64,000 bases of DNA from Clostridia bacterium (GTDB lineage Bacteria; Bacillota; Clostridia; UBA1381; UBA9506). The stretch is from positions 39,157-103,156 of the forward strand of contig JAFYVH010000020.1 in assembly GCA_017549205.1 (NCBI GenBank), written 5' to 3'. Each line of letters starts with the position of its first letter. Position 1 is the stretch's first letter. Of this stretch, positions 1 through 8,186 are shown one piece after another. The notes below the pieces were generated by a model. The model ran no database searches, had not been told where the DNA came from, and was given only the letters and a program-made list of their open reading frames with translations. The translations under genes and the position numbers were made by a program.

Positions 1-2
1 TC

Positions 3-317
3 TGTGGGAACAACGATTGGCACAGCGACCGACTTGATCACATCGTCACCGCCATTGGAGAGTTTCGTTTTTACATAACTCATGGTCATCAGGAGCGGGT
101 TAAAAGTGACTTACGAGGGGTGCTATATGCCGCCAGGACAAACAACTGTCAGGTTGTGCTTCATGGTCACACCCATCGTCCCGTCGACCGATTAGAAGAG
201 GACATTCGCATTATAAATCCCGGGGCGCTTTCCGGCAAAGACCCGACATATGCGGAAATGATTTTGCAAAAGGATTCTCTTTCTGTTCAAATTGTATCTC
301 TATACGAAAGCAAATAA
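3..317 (+). CDS. YfcE/MJ0936-type metallophosphoesterase, C-terminal part (5' end outside window)
   Basis: The reading frame is open from the first bases of the window to a TAA at 315-317, so the N-terminus lies upstream. The visible part carries three metal-binding motifs of the calcineurin-like phosphoesterase superfamily in the usual order: GNND near the left edge, THGH about 20 residues later, and GHTHRP. The family is small cytosolic phosphodiesterases of about 155-185 residues, so roughly two thirds is seen. In Clostridia this gene often follows rph/rdgB, which cannot be checked here. The physiological substrate is unknown. A strong terminator follows the stop. Confidence 0.85.
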   Translation, partial: CGNNDWHSDRLDHIVTAIGEFRFYITHGHQERVKSDLRGVLYAARTNNCQVVLHGHTHRPVDRLEEDIRIINPGALSGKDPTYAEMILQKDSLSVQIVSLYESK

Positions 318-355
318 AAAACGGCAGTTCCATAGAACTGCCGTTTTTATTTGCC
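316..355 (+). terminator. Rho-independent terminator, bidirectional
   Basis: A 10-bp perfect stem (321-330 with 335-344, loop CATA) is followed by TTTTAT on the plus strand and preceded by a run of A. It can therefore end both the phosphoesterase transcript and the converging amidase operon. Confidence 0.9.
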
Positions 356-360
356 CTGTT

Positions 361-2058
361 TTAAATTTCCATTTCTTCAAACGCTGCAATCACGCCGTTA
401 TAAATAGCCTGCGCCAGCTTTTGTCTATATTCCTCTGTCATCAGTTTGGCACACTCTTCCGGGTTTGAAATAAAGCCGATTTCCACCAAAGTTGCCGGCA
501 TTTGGGTAGAATTAATAACCGCAAGAGTTTTTCCATCCTTCACGCCACGGTCATGTGCACCCGTTTCGTCAAGCAGACTTTCTAACATAATTTCAGAAAG
601 TCGCTCACTGGTCATGCCGTTTGACACACTACCCGCCTCAAGATAGCCATAGGTTTCAATGCCGTTAGCCACATCAGTAATGGTGGAATTTGTGTGAATG
701 CTCACAAAAAGCGAGGTACCTGCATCATTGGCAATGCTACCCACACGAAGATAATCCACATACACATCCTCGTCACGAATCATATGTACTTCAATGTCGT
801 CGGCTTCTAACAATTCCTGCGCCCGAAGTGCAATATCCAAGTTAAAATCTTTTTCCTTTGCAAGAATGGTAACGCCATCTTCTTCATAGGCAACCGCACC
901 GCCATCCATACCACCATGACCAGCATCCAGCGTGACGGACCGGGGCAGCGCCTTGTGAATCGATTTCATGCGCACCTCATTCCCCTGCACATACATTTCA
1001 AAATCAGTATTCTTGAGTTCAACGGTAATGGTGCCGCTGGTTTCATCTTCTCCCGGTGTATACAGCATTTTCTTGCCGAAAAAGCCGGTTACATTCTTTT
1101 CTGCCGGTTCGTCGGGCAGATTTTCACCGGAAATGGGAATCATGATTTTTGACCCTTTTCGAACGGGTTTTCCCATATCAAGCTTAAACTTAATATAGTC
1201 ACGACCGCCCTCATATCCATAGGTCACCTCTTTAAACACATCTGTTATCGGCGGATTTAAGGTGGGGTCAATGGTAATGGAGATGTAAATGTTTTTGCCC
1301 CTTGACCACACTTCATAGCCTAAATCCTCTGTTAAATCAAAGGCAACACGGGCTGTGGTGGGCTGCTGACCAAATCTGATTTTTTGCAGGTTACCGCTTG
1401 CAAAGAGAATAACCTCGGGAATTTTGGTGTAAACACCATCTAAAACATCCACCACAAGCCGGGTGGGCTCTTTTAAAAGAAATGCGTCATATTCCGGGTT
1501 TTTGGTGTCTGTCATGATGGTTAAAAGAACATCAGTTTCGCTCTCTTGTTCATAAAGCACCTTAGAAACTGTGACGATTTCACGCTCTTCTTCTGTAATG
1601 GAAATGGTATCGGTTGTTGTGTCAAACTCCACTTTCATCCCCAGCTCTTCACCCACAAAGCGTGCAGGTATCATCGTATAATCATTAATGATTTTCGGTG
1701 CAATGGGCATGGTTACGGTTTTGCCATTTAAAGTGGCTTTGGTTTTATTAATATACATTTCAAGCTCTGTTTCACCCATGGTTACCGTCACTTTTTGCTT
1801 TGTTCCATCCCACGCCACCTTGGCCCCTAAACCATCCTGAAAAACAGCTCGCGCCGGCACCACTGAATAGTCAGAAAAAACAATGGGCGGAATGGCAGGT
1901 GTCAGCAGATTGCCGTTTACTTTTAATTTAAACAAATTGCCCTCATAATCATGATACGCACCGTCATAAAAGAATTGGACTTTTTCTGCCCCAACGGTCA
2001 ACGAACAAAGGAGCATGCACAAAGTCATCATTACAATTAACCATTTTTTCATGTTCAA
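361..2058 (-). CDS. Secreted N-acetylmuramoyl-L-alanine amidase with stalk and AMIN domains
   Basis: The 565-residue precursor cleaves the amide bond between MurNAc and the stem peptide in peptidoglycan. Residues 1-24 form a signal peptide. Residues about 45-155 match copper-amine-oxidase-N-like stalk repeats (VVPAR and MIPARFVGEELG). Two AMIN-like beta domains follow at about 165-265 and 280-355. The Amidase_3 domain is at about 374-560, with zinc ligands in DAGHGG, a Glu in AKEKDF and His in SIHTNS, plus the catalytic Glu in LVEIGF. The TTG start at 2056-2058 overlaps the ruvX stop and is well spaced (7 nt) from GGAGG. ATG at 2052 is the alternative. It is the last gene of the csaB-ruvX operon, consistent with a cell-envelope role. 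Confidence 0.9.
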   Translation of the reverse strand: MNMKKWLIVMMTLCMLLCSLTVGAEKVQFFYDGAYHDYEGNLFKLKVNGNLLTPAIPPIVFSDYSVVPARAVFQDGLGAKVAWDGTKQKVTVTMGETELEMYINKTKATLNGKTVTMPIAPKIINDYTMIPARFVGEELGMKVEFDTTTDTISITEEEREIVTVSKVLYEQESETDVLLTIMTDTKNPEYDAFLLKEPTRLVVDVLDGVYTKIPEVILFASGNLQKIRFGQQPTTARVAFDLTEDLGYEVWSRGKNIYISITIDPTLNPPITDVFKEVTYGYEGGRDYIKFKLDMGKPVRKGSKIMIPISGENLPDEPAEKNVTGFFGKKMLYTPGEDETSGTITVELKNTDFEMYVQGNEVRMKSIHKALPRSVTLDAGHGGMDGGAVAYEEDGVTILAKEKDFNLDIALRAQELLEADDIEVHMIRDEDVYVDYLRVGSIANDAGTSLFVSIHTNSTITDVANGIETYGYLEAGSVSNGMTSERLSEIMLESLLDETGAHDRGVKDGKTLAVINSTQMPATLVEIGFISNPEECAKLMTEEYRQKLAQAIYNGVIAAFEEMEI

Positions 2059-2477
2059 TTTTGTTCCTCCATTCGTTTTAAAAACGCCATATACCCTTCT
2101 AAAATCAGGGTTGCCGCTACCGTATCAACAAGATTTTTTCGCTTTTTGCCACGAACATCAAGCTCACTTAAAAAGCCGTGAGCTGCCACAGTTGTCAGCC
2201 TCTCATCCCAAAAAACAATTTCCACATCGGTGAGGGCGGCAAGCTCTTTAGCAAAGGCTCTTGCCTTTTCTGCACTGGCACCTTCTGTGTTGTTCATGTT
2301 TTTTGGCAGACCAACCACAATACGTTCAACGCCACTCTCTTTTACTAAATCTGCAATCTCTTGCGGTGCCCGGGGTGTCTGTTTCACATTGCCCCAACCC
2401 TGTGCAGTTATACATAAGGGGTCAGACATGGCAATGCCGATTCGTGCATCGCCGTAATCAATTCCCATTAATTTCAT
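2055..2477 (-). CDS. ruvX: RuvX/YqgF family Holliday-junction-resolvase-like nuclease
   Basis: This 140-residue RNase H-fold protein begins with the diagnostic GIDYGDARIGIA motif (catalytic Asp). ERLTT follows in the middle and a VDTVAA motif with the last acidic residue comes near the end. The family is implicated in 16S rRNA 5'-end maturation or DNA processing; its exact substrate is unsettled. ATG at 2477 is chosen because GGAGG lies 8-9 nt upstream and the homology begins there, although the frame stays open to 2558. The stop overlaps the TTG start of the amidase, and csaB ends 29 nt upstream, so the three are probably co-transcribed. Confidence 0.9.
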   Translation of the reverse strand: MKLMGIDYGDARIGIAMSDPLCITAQGWGNVKQTPRAPQEIADLVKESGVERIVVGLPKNMNNTEGASAEKARAFAKELAALTDVEIVFWDERLTTVAAHGFLSELDVRGKKRKNLVDTVAATLILEGYMAFLKRMEEQN

Positions 2478-2506
2478 GGTTTTTCCTCCGCTATGGTTTT
2501 CTTTGA

Positions 2507-4729
2507 CTATTCGATAATAGAGCCCGCAATCTCTGCATTTTTTTGCGCAAGATTGCAAAGTGTTGTCTGTTTATCCATCAAAGTCTTTCGAATTTCATCA
2601 TAGTGCTCATAGACAGCAGCAGTTGCCTCTTCAACATCTTTTGCCGTTAATGTTTCCGCAGAAATGGCTGCACCAATGCCAATGTAATCCATAAAGGCGT
2701 CCACCTTGGAATCATAAGAAAGACCAATGGTGGGAACATGAGCATTGGCTGCATAAATCAACGAATGCAAGCGCTCTGCCAGTAAAAGTTCCATACGGCT
2801 GATGAGGCCTATCATTTCCTGAGCCGAAACAGCCTGAGGCAAAATGTGCGCTTTGCAAGGTAAAAGCCCTGCAATTCTCTCGGAAATTTCATAATCTTCA
2901 GGATATTGCATAGGCAAGAAAACAGGTGTTAAACCCCGTTTTTCGCAAATATTTCCAACCGCTTCTGCCAAATTCTTTTCAAAAGACGCATCACAATCTT
3001 TCCACGGACGAACAGAAATACCCAGTAGCTTGTCCTCCGGATTGATGCCCTGTTCATGCATAAGTTTATTAATGACACTCTCGTCGGCAGGACGAATATC
3101 CAGGGCGGGATCTGCCGTTACCAAAACCTTTTCTGTATTTACATCCAAAGCTACAAGCTCTTCCATAGAGGCTTGTTCGCGCAGGGTAATGGCAGAAACC
3201 TTGTTAAGAGTTTCTTTAACAGCCTTTCGGTTTTTATCCCGCAGAACAGGACCAATGCCGTTTGCATAAAGCATCACACGGGTGCCCAGCTTTAGCGCTG
3301 TTTGAATTAAAAACAAATAATAACGCAACGAACGGCTTGAGGTAACATCCTGCAGCAAGCTGCCACCACCACTAATGAACAGTTTTGCCTGCTTCACTGC
3401 CTTTTTAATTTTGCAATAGTTATAGCGGTTAATCGATGAAACACCATGTGCTTTTTCAGTTGCTTTCGGATTCTTTGAAAGAACACACAAAGAAAGCTCG
3501 GGATTTTCCTGGCGCAAATGCTTCAGCATAGCAGAAAGCAGTGCCTCATCACCGGAATTGCCATAACCATAATAGCCGGAGATGACCACATCCCAAGGCT
3601 TGTTCTCCACCGCACTGCAATACATTGCCACATTATCGGCTGCCATTTTGGATACGGAATAATAATTGCAAATGATTTCTCTTGCATAAGCACCCCAACG
3701 ATCTTTCTGCGCCGCGTCCGCTGAGAGCACGGTTTTAACATCTTCCCACAGCAATTGTGGTGTTGATTGTACCAAACCGCGACAGCAGAAATTGGTGTCA
3801 ATGCCTGTTTGCAGCTTACTTTCATCAAAAATGCCTAAATACCCTTCATTACCTGCCACAATCACGGGTTTAGCGCAAGACATAGCCTCTAAGGCAGAGC
3901 GGGAAACGCCCACAAATAAGTCAGACATGGCTGCAAAATGCTGAATGTCTGTTCTTCCGCCGGTTAAAACAACCATACGGCGACCGATTTTGTTATTAAC
4001 CTCTTCGGCTAAAGCTTTGAGCTTGTCAAACACATTGCCGCTGCCCACAATCACAATTTCTGTGCCGGGAAAAGCCTCATCAATCAAGGGTGCAATCTCT
4101 GTCAGGTGAAATGCCACCAGTGCCCTGTCTTCATCCATGCGACTGATATATACAATCTTGCGGCTCTCCTTTTGCAAAGAAAACTCTTCTAAAACAGAGA
4201 AGAAATCTGTGGTTTCAGAGAATTTATTTGTGTCAATACCGTTAATGGTGACATAAATGTCGTTGGGGTCTGTTCCATAATTATCCATGAGGTAGGTTTT
4301 AATGTCTTCACTGACGGACATAACTTTTTCGCCCCAGTTGGATAGGTATTTAAACCCATGATCCGTGCGGAACACCCAATGGGCTGTGGTGACAAAAGTA
4401 AAATTCATAAAGGGATGCAAGAGACCGCATAAAAAGGCGGGAATGCGTCCATGAGCGTGCACCAGGTCAATCTTTTCTTTTTTTATAATGCGTGTGAGGG
4501 CAGCAAGTGAGGTCAGCACCTTGTCAGGACGCTTTGTATGCATAGGCACTTTATAATGCTTAATACCGGCTGCTTTAAGGGGAGCTTCATAAACGCCGCC
4601 GCTGGAAGCGACAACCACCTGAAAACCCTGACGGGCAAGCTCAAGACTCAGTTCAAGCACATGGGTTTCGGCACCGCCAATTTCAAGACCCATCAGCGTC
4701 ATTAAAATCTTTTTATCCTTAATGTCCAT
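2507..4729 (-). CDS. csaB: Fusion: family-4 glycosyltransferase plus CsaB polysaccharide pyruvyl transferase
   Basis: This is a 740-residue two-domain protein. Residues 1-370 are a GT-B glycosyltransferase of the GT4/GT1 type, with a GGAETH nucleotide-sugar loop near the start and a C-terminal Rossmann half containing EAMSCAKPVI. Residues about 385-740 are a pyruvyl transferase, starting with ISGYYGYGNSGDEALL as in CsaB. CsaB ketal-pyruvylates cell-wall polysaccharide so that SLH-domain proteins can bind. The fusion suggests sugar transfer and pyruvylation are coupled on one secondary wall polymer; that is inference. No SLH protein gene lies in this window. GGAG sits 9 nt before the ATG. Confidence 0.88.
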   Translation of the reverse strand: MDIKDKKILMTLMGLEIGGAETHVLELSLELARQGFQVVVASSGGVYEAPLKAAGIKHYKVPMHTKRPDKVLTSLAALTRIIKKEKIDLVHAHGRIPAFLCGLLHPFMNFTFVTTAHWVFRTDHGFKYLSNWGEKVMSVSEDIKTYLMDNYGTDPNDIYVTINGIDTNKFSETTDFFSVLEEFSLQKESRKIVYISRMDEDRALVAFHLTEIAPLIDEAFPGTEIVIVGSGNVFDKLKALAEEVNNKIGRRMVVLTGGRTDIQHFAAMSDLFVGVSRSALEAMSCAKPVIVAGNEGYLGIFDESKLQTGIDTNFCCRGLVQSTPQLLWEDVKTVLSADAAQKDRWGAYAREIICNYYSVSKMAADNVAMYCSAVENKPWDVVISGYYGYGNSGDEALLSAMLKHLRQENPELSLCVLSKNPKATEKAHGVSSINRYNYCKIKKAVKQAKLFISGGGSLLQDVTSSRSLRYYLFLIQTALKLGTRVMLYANGIGPVLRDKNRKAVKETLNKVSAITLREQASMEELVALDVNTEKVLVTADPALDIRPADESVINKLMHEQGINPEDKLLGISVRPWKDCDASFEKNLAEAVGNICEKRGLTPVFLPMQYPEDYEISERIAGLLPCKAHILPQAVSAQEMIGLISRMELLLAERLHSLIYAANAHVPTIGLSYDSKVDAFMDYIGIGAAISAETLTAKDVEEATAAVYEHYDEIRKTLMDKQTTLCNLAQKNAEIAGSIIE

Positions 4730-4843
4730 AGGGCTTTGCTCCTTTCAAAATGCGAAGGGTTACACCTTAGTCAATGTCATATTTTCACAAAACATGAAAA
4801 TTCATACAAATACCATCTGTCATAAGTATACAATTCCATTTTG

Positions 4844-4872
4844 ATTATACAATACTATTCCCCTTTTTTCAA
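4844..4872 (-). promoter_or_regulatory. Sigma-A promoter of csaB-ruvX-amidase operon
   Basis: On the minus strand, TTGAAA (4867-4872) and TATAAT (4844-4849) are separated by 17 bp. The leader to csaB is about 110 nt, and I see no clear structure in it. Confidence 0.8.
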
Positions 4873-4956
4873 TCTTTTCCCCTCCTTTGTAACAAAATCT
4901 TAAATATGCTTTCATTTCGTTGACACAAAACTGTGGAAAATTTACCTGCATGACAT

Positions 4957-4994
4957 AAAAAAAGGATTGCAAAACAGAGTTTTTGCAATCCTTT
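4957..4994 (-). terminator. Terminator of serC-serA
   Basis: A 14-bp stem (4961-4974 with 4981-4994) is followed on the minus strand by a seven-T run, just past the serA stop codon. Confidence 0.9.
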
Positions 4995-5014
4995 TCATTT
5001 AACCTTATTAAATC

Positions 5015-6181
5015 TTACCGCAAAACGCGAACACGCAAAACGCCATCAATAGCATTCAGCTTTTCTTCAATGTCGCCTGCGATGTCACCATCAATATCCA
5101 TAATGGTGTAAGCCGCTTCTTTTTTATTCTTATTTGTCATGTTTAAAATGTTCAACTGCTTTTCAGCAAAGAGCGCTGAAAATTGACTCAGCATGGTGGG
5201 AACATTTTTATGCAAAATGGTGATGCGGACAGCACCCTCGCGTTCAGCATAACAAGCGGGGAAATTCACAGAATTAGTGATGTTACCATTTTCTAAATAA
5301 TCCACCAGCTCTTGTGCTGCCATCTCGGCACAGTTTTCTTCTGATTCAGGAGTGGAAGCACCTAAATGGGGGATGATAACGGTGTTTTCCATAGACAAAA
5401 CAGCTTCATCAGGGAAATCGGTTACATAGCAGGCAACCTTCTTCTCTTCAATAGCTGTTGCCAGATGTGCTGCATTCACCAAACCGCCACGGGAAAAGTT
5501 CAAAATGCGAACCCCGTCTTTCATCAGCTTTAAGGTGTCTGAATTAATCATGTCCTTGGTGGAATCATTAAGGGGAACATGCAAGGTGATATAATCACAA
5601 CTTGCAAAAACCTCATTCATGTCCTTTGCCTTTTGAATGCTGCGGGACAGGTGCCAAGCTGAATCAATGGTCAGGTAGGGGTCATAGCCAATAACATCCA
5701 TGCCCAAATTGTGTGCTGCATTGGCAACCATAACACCAATGGCACCCAAACCGATAACGCCCAGCTTTTTACCTTTAATTTCAGGACCGGCAAACTGACC
5801 TTTGCCCTTTTCAACCAGCTTGGGAATGTCCGCACCCTTGCCGATTAAGGTTTTGGCCCATTCAATACCGCCTACAACATTACGGCTGGCAAGCAACAGA
5901 CCGGTGATAACCAATTCTTTAACAGCATTGGCGTTGGCACCCGGTGTGTTAAATACCACGATTCCCTTTTCTGTGCACGCATCAATGGGAATGTTATTCA
6001 CGCCGGCGCCGGCACGGGCTACCGCCTTTAAATTTTCAGGCAGTGCCATATCATGCATTGAAAAGCTGCGCAGAATGATGCCGTCGGGATTTTCGCAGGT
6101 GTCAGACACCTGATAGGCATCCGGGCTGAACTTGTCAAGACCCTGGGGCGCAATTTTGTTAAGTGTTAATATCTCAAACAT
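5015..6181 (-). CDS. serA: D-3-phosphoglycerate dehydrogenase
   Basis: It oxidises 3-phosphoglycerate to 3-phosphohydroxypyruvate with NAD, the first step of serine synthesis. The 388 residues comprise a substrate domain, a Rossmann NAD domain (VIGLGAIG), and a C-terminal ACT domain from about residue 318 (VRITILHKNVPTMLSQ). The catalytic Arg is in FSRGGLV, the Glu in DFPDEAV and the His in IIPHLGAS. It is a short form without the extra intervening domain of long PGDHs. It lies 17 nt after serC on the same transcript. The ACT domain suggests feedback control by serine. Confidence 0.95.
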   Translation of the reverse strand: MFEILTLNKIAPQGLDKFSPDAYQVSDTCENPDGIILRSFSMHDMALPENLKAVARAGAGVNNIPIDACTEKGIVVFNTPGANANAVKELVITGLLLASRNVVGGIEWAKTLIGKGADIPKLVEKGKGQFAGPEIKGKKLGVIGLGAIGVMVANAAHNLGMDVIGYDPYLTIDSAWHLSRSIQKAKDMNEVFASCDYITLHVPLNDSTKDMINSDTLKLMKDGVRILNFSRGGLVNAAHLATAIEEKKVACYVTDFPDEAVLSMENTVIIPHLGASTPESEENCAEMAAQELVDYLENGNITNSVNFPACYAEREGAVRITILHKNVPTMLSQFSALFAEKQLNILNMTNKNKKEAAYTIMDIDGDIAGDIEEKLNAIDGVLRVRVLR

Positions 6182-6197
6182 AAGTTACCCTCTGCTT

Positions 6198-7274
6198 TCA
6201 ATTATTTTTTTCAAATTCTTTCATGAATGCCACAAGCTTTTCTACACCTTCAACAGGCATAGCGTTATAGATGCTGGCACGCATACCGCCAACGGTGCGG
6301 TGACCCTTTAAGTTCACAAAGCCTGCTGCTTTTGCTTCTTTGATGAACTTAGCATTCAGCTCGTCAGAATCGGTGACAAACGGCACATTCATTAAAGAAC
6401 GGTCTTTTGCTACAACGGTTCCGTGGAACATAGATGAGCTGTCAAGATAATCATATAAAATCTTGGCTTTTTTCAGGTTTATTTCATGCATCGCATCAAT
6501 GCCGCCCAAAGCTTCAAGCCATTCAAGCACCAGCTTGCAGATGTAAATGCCATAGGTCGGCGGTGTGTTATACATTGAGCCGTTGTCTGCATGAATCTGA
6601 TAATTAAACATGGTGGGTGTACCCTCTTTGGAGAAGCCCAAAAGGTCTTCACGGATAATCACAACCGTCACACCGGCAGGGCCCATGTTTTTCTGTGCGC
6701 CTGCATAAAGCATGCCAAACTTTGACACATCAATAGGCTGTGACAAAATGTTGGATGAAATATCAGCCACTAAAGGCACATTGCCGGTATCGGGCAGTTC
6801 TGTGTAGCGTGTGCCGTAAATGGTGTTATTAAATGTGATGTGAAAATAGTCTGCATCGGGGGTAAAGGTACTGGGGTCAAGCTCAGGAATGTAAGAAAAG
6901 GTCTTATCAGCAGAGCTTGCAACACGATTAACTGTGCCATATTTCTCTGCTTCTTGAGCTGCTTTTTTAGACCACTGACCTGTGATGACATAGTCTGCCT
7001 TGCCTGTTCTCATTAAATTCAGGGGAATCATAGCGAACTGGCTTGAGGCTCCACCCTGCAAAAACAAAACTTTGTAATTTGTGGGGATGTTCATCAATTT
7101 ACGCAGAAGTGACTCTGCGCCTTGAATAATTGCTTCATAATCTGATGATCGATGACTCATCTCCATAACTGACATGCCGCTGCCGGCACAGTTAAGCATT
7201 TCTGCTGCTGCTTTTTCCAAGACTGCTTCCGGCAACATAGAAGGACCTGCCGAAAAATTGTACACTCTACTCAT
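6198..7274 (-). CDS. serC: Phosphoserine aminotransferase
   Basis: This PLP enzyme of 358 residues transfers the amino group from glutamate to 3-phosphohydroxypyruvate. It begins with the family signature YNFSAGPSMLP. The PLP lysine is in YAGAQKNMGPAG, and the C-terminal HRTVGGMRAS motif binds phosphate. ATG at 7274 is preferred over an upstream GTG at 7289 because GGAGG lies 8 nt before it. It forms a two-gene operon with serA. serB is not in the window. Confidence 0.95.
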   Translation of the reverse strand: MSRVYNFSAGPSMLPEAVLEKAAAEMLNCAGSGMSVMEMSHRSSDYEAIIQGAESLLRKLMNIPTNYKVLFLQGGASSQFAMIPLNLMRTGKADYVITGQWSKKAAQEAEKYGTVNRVASSADKTFSYIPELDPSTFTPDADYFHITFNNTIYGTRYTELPDTGNVPLVADISSNILSQPIDVSKFGMLYAGAQKNMGPAGVTVVIIREDLLGFSKEGTPTMFNYQIHADNGSMYNTPPTYGIYICKLVLEWLEALGGIDAMHEINLKKAKILYDYLDSSSMFHGTVVAKDRSLMNVPFVTDSDELNAKFIKEAKAAGFVNLKGHRTVGGMRASIYNAMPVEGVEKLVAFMKEFEKNN

Positions 7275-7308
7275 TGTGACAACCTCCACTTAATAAAATA
7301 TTGAATTA

Positions 7309-7337
7309 ATTATATTATAACACTGCCCAAAAGTCAA
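7309..7337 (-). promoter_or_regulatory. Sigma-A promoter of serC-serA
   Basis: TTGACT (7332-7337), 17 bp, TATAAT (7309-7314) on the minus strand. A second ATTATA at 7314-7319 has the wrong spacing. The leader is only about 30 nt, leaving no room for a T-box. Confidence 0.85.
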
Positions 7338-7443
7338 GGGATTTTTGCCCTTATTGTGAGAAATGCACAGATTTATCTGATTTTTTTCAAAGATATTTTT
7401 TTCTGAAAAAATACAAATTTTTCTTCCCTTTTATAACATTTTA

Positions 7444-7452
7444 TGTTACAAT
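7444..7452 (+). promoter_or_regulatory. Extended -10 promoter, candidate for the ferredoxin gene
   Basis: TGtTACAAT is an extended -10 element. No good -35 box is seen 17 bp upstream. The leader that follows contains three small hairpins (7461-7474, 7475-7490, 7491-7504). Confidence 0.5.
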
Positions 7453-7530
7453 GAAAAAAAGGCACACAAATGCCCGGTAGCCATCTACCGAATCCATTAG
7501 GATTTTGACGAACTAAAGGAGGTGTAAAGA

Positions 7531-7701
7531 ATGGCTTACAAAATTACAGATGAATGCATCAGCTGTGGTGCTTGCGAGGATCAGTGCCCCGTTAGCTGCA
7601 TCAGCGCCGGTGACGCTATCTACACAATCGATGCTGACAGCTGCATCGATTGCGGTAACTGCGCCGCTGCTTGCCCTGTAGGTGCTCCTCAGGCTGAGTA
7701 A
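7531..7701 (+). CDS. Small 2[4Fe-4S] ferredoxin
   Basis: This 56-residue protein has two complete CxxCxxCxxxCP motifs: Cys 9, 12, 15, 19 and Cys 38, 41, 44, 48. That is the classical clostridial ferredoxin arrangement and length. It carries low-potential electrons in the cytosol for enzymes such as pyruvate:ferredoxin oxidoreductase or hydrogenase; the partner is not known here. AAAGGAGGTG lies 5-6 nt before the ATG, a very strong ribosome site suggesting high expression. It is monocistronic, with its own terminator just downstream. Codon use favours TGC, GCC/GCT and ATC. Confidence 0.95.
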   Translation: MAYKITDECISCGACEDQCPVSCISAGDAIYTIDADSCIDCGNCAAACPVGAPQAE

Positions 7702-7715
7702 TGATGTTACATATG

Positions 7716-7755
7716 AAAAAGGATTGTTGCAGATTTTGCACAATCCTTTTTTATT
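7716..7755 (+). terminator. Terminator of the ferredoxin gene
   Basis: AAAGGATTGTTGCA pairs with TGCACAATCCTTT (one unpaired base) around a GATTT loop and is followed by a T run. Confidence 0.88.
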
Positions 7756-7801
7756 TATCAGGCTTTTGGCTGTCTTTTGCTTTTTTACCACATTTTGTGC
7801 C

Positions 7802-7830
7802 TTGCACACCCCTTTTTTCTTTTGTATAAT
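7802..7830 (+). promoter_or_regulatory. Sigma-A promoter of small membrane protein gene
   Basis: TTGCAC (7802-7807), 17 bp, TATAAT (7825-7830). Confidence 0.75.
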
Positions 7831-7867
7831 AATGATACAGGTAAATTTAATGAATTGAGGGATTAAC

Positions 7868-8101
7868 ATGAAAAAGAGGTCACCAAAAAAGACCGCCGGA
7901 ACCATGCATAAAACAGCCCGTTTTGTCGTTTGCTACGGTACTTTGGCTGCGCTTTTTGTGTTGCTCTGCGGTTTTTTGCCGCCCCGAAGCTCTTTTTTGG
8001 CCATTTCCATTGGTAAAACGGCTGTGAGTATGTTCGCCCTCTCTGTCATTGGCGGATTGCTGATAGATGTGATTGCCATGCGGATGGGTCAGCGGCAATA
8101 G
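7868..8101 (+). CDS. Small membrane protein of unknown function
   Basis: The 77 residues consist of a basic N-terminus (about 17 residues), two hydrophobic segments at about 18-36 and 44-68, and a short positively charged tail. The topology is probably a hairpin with both ends in the cytoplasm. I do not recognise a family. It is transcribed alone from its own promoter and ends at a terminator shared with the converging yabE-like gene. GAGGG lies 7 nt before the ATG. Confidence 0.7.
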   Translation: MKKRSPKKTAGTMHKTARFVVCYGTLAALFVLLCGFLPPRSSFLAISIGKTAVSMFALSVIGGLLIDVIAMRMGQRQ

Positions 8102-8125
8102 ACAAAAGATGATTTTGCACAAAAC

Positions 8126-8170
8126 AAAGACTGCAGAATTGGCTTTGATGCCTTTTTCTGCAGTCTTTTT
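8126..8170 (+). terminator. Terminator, bidirectional
   Basis: A 13-bp stem (8126-8138 with 8156-8168) has a T run on the plus side and an A run on the other. It lies between two converging genes. Confidence 0.85.
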
Positions 8171-8186
8171 ATGTTTTCTTTAGAGT

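Noticed and set aside
7275..7308. T-box or leader control of serC-serA, hisS-aspS or argG
   Set aside because: Distances from the -10 boxes to the start codons are about 30-60 nt and no AGGGTGG-type T-box sequence is present.
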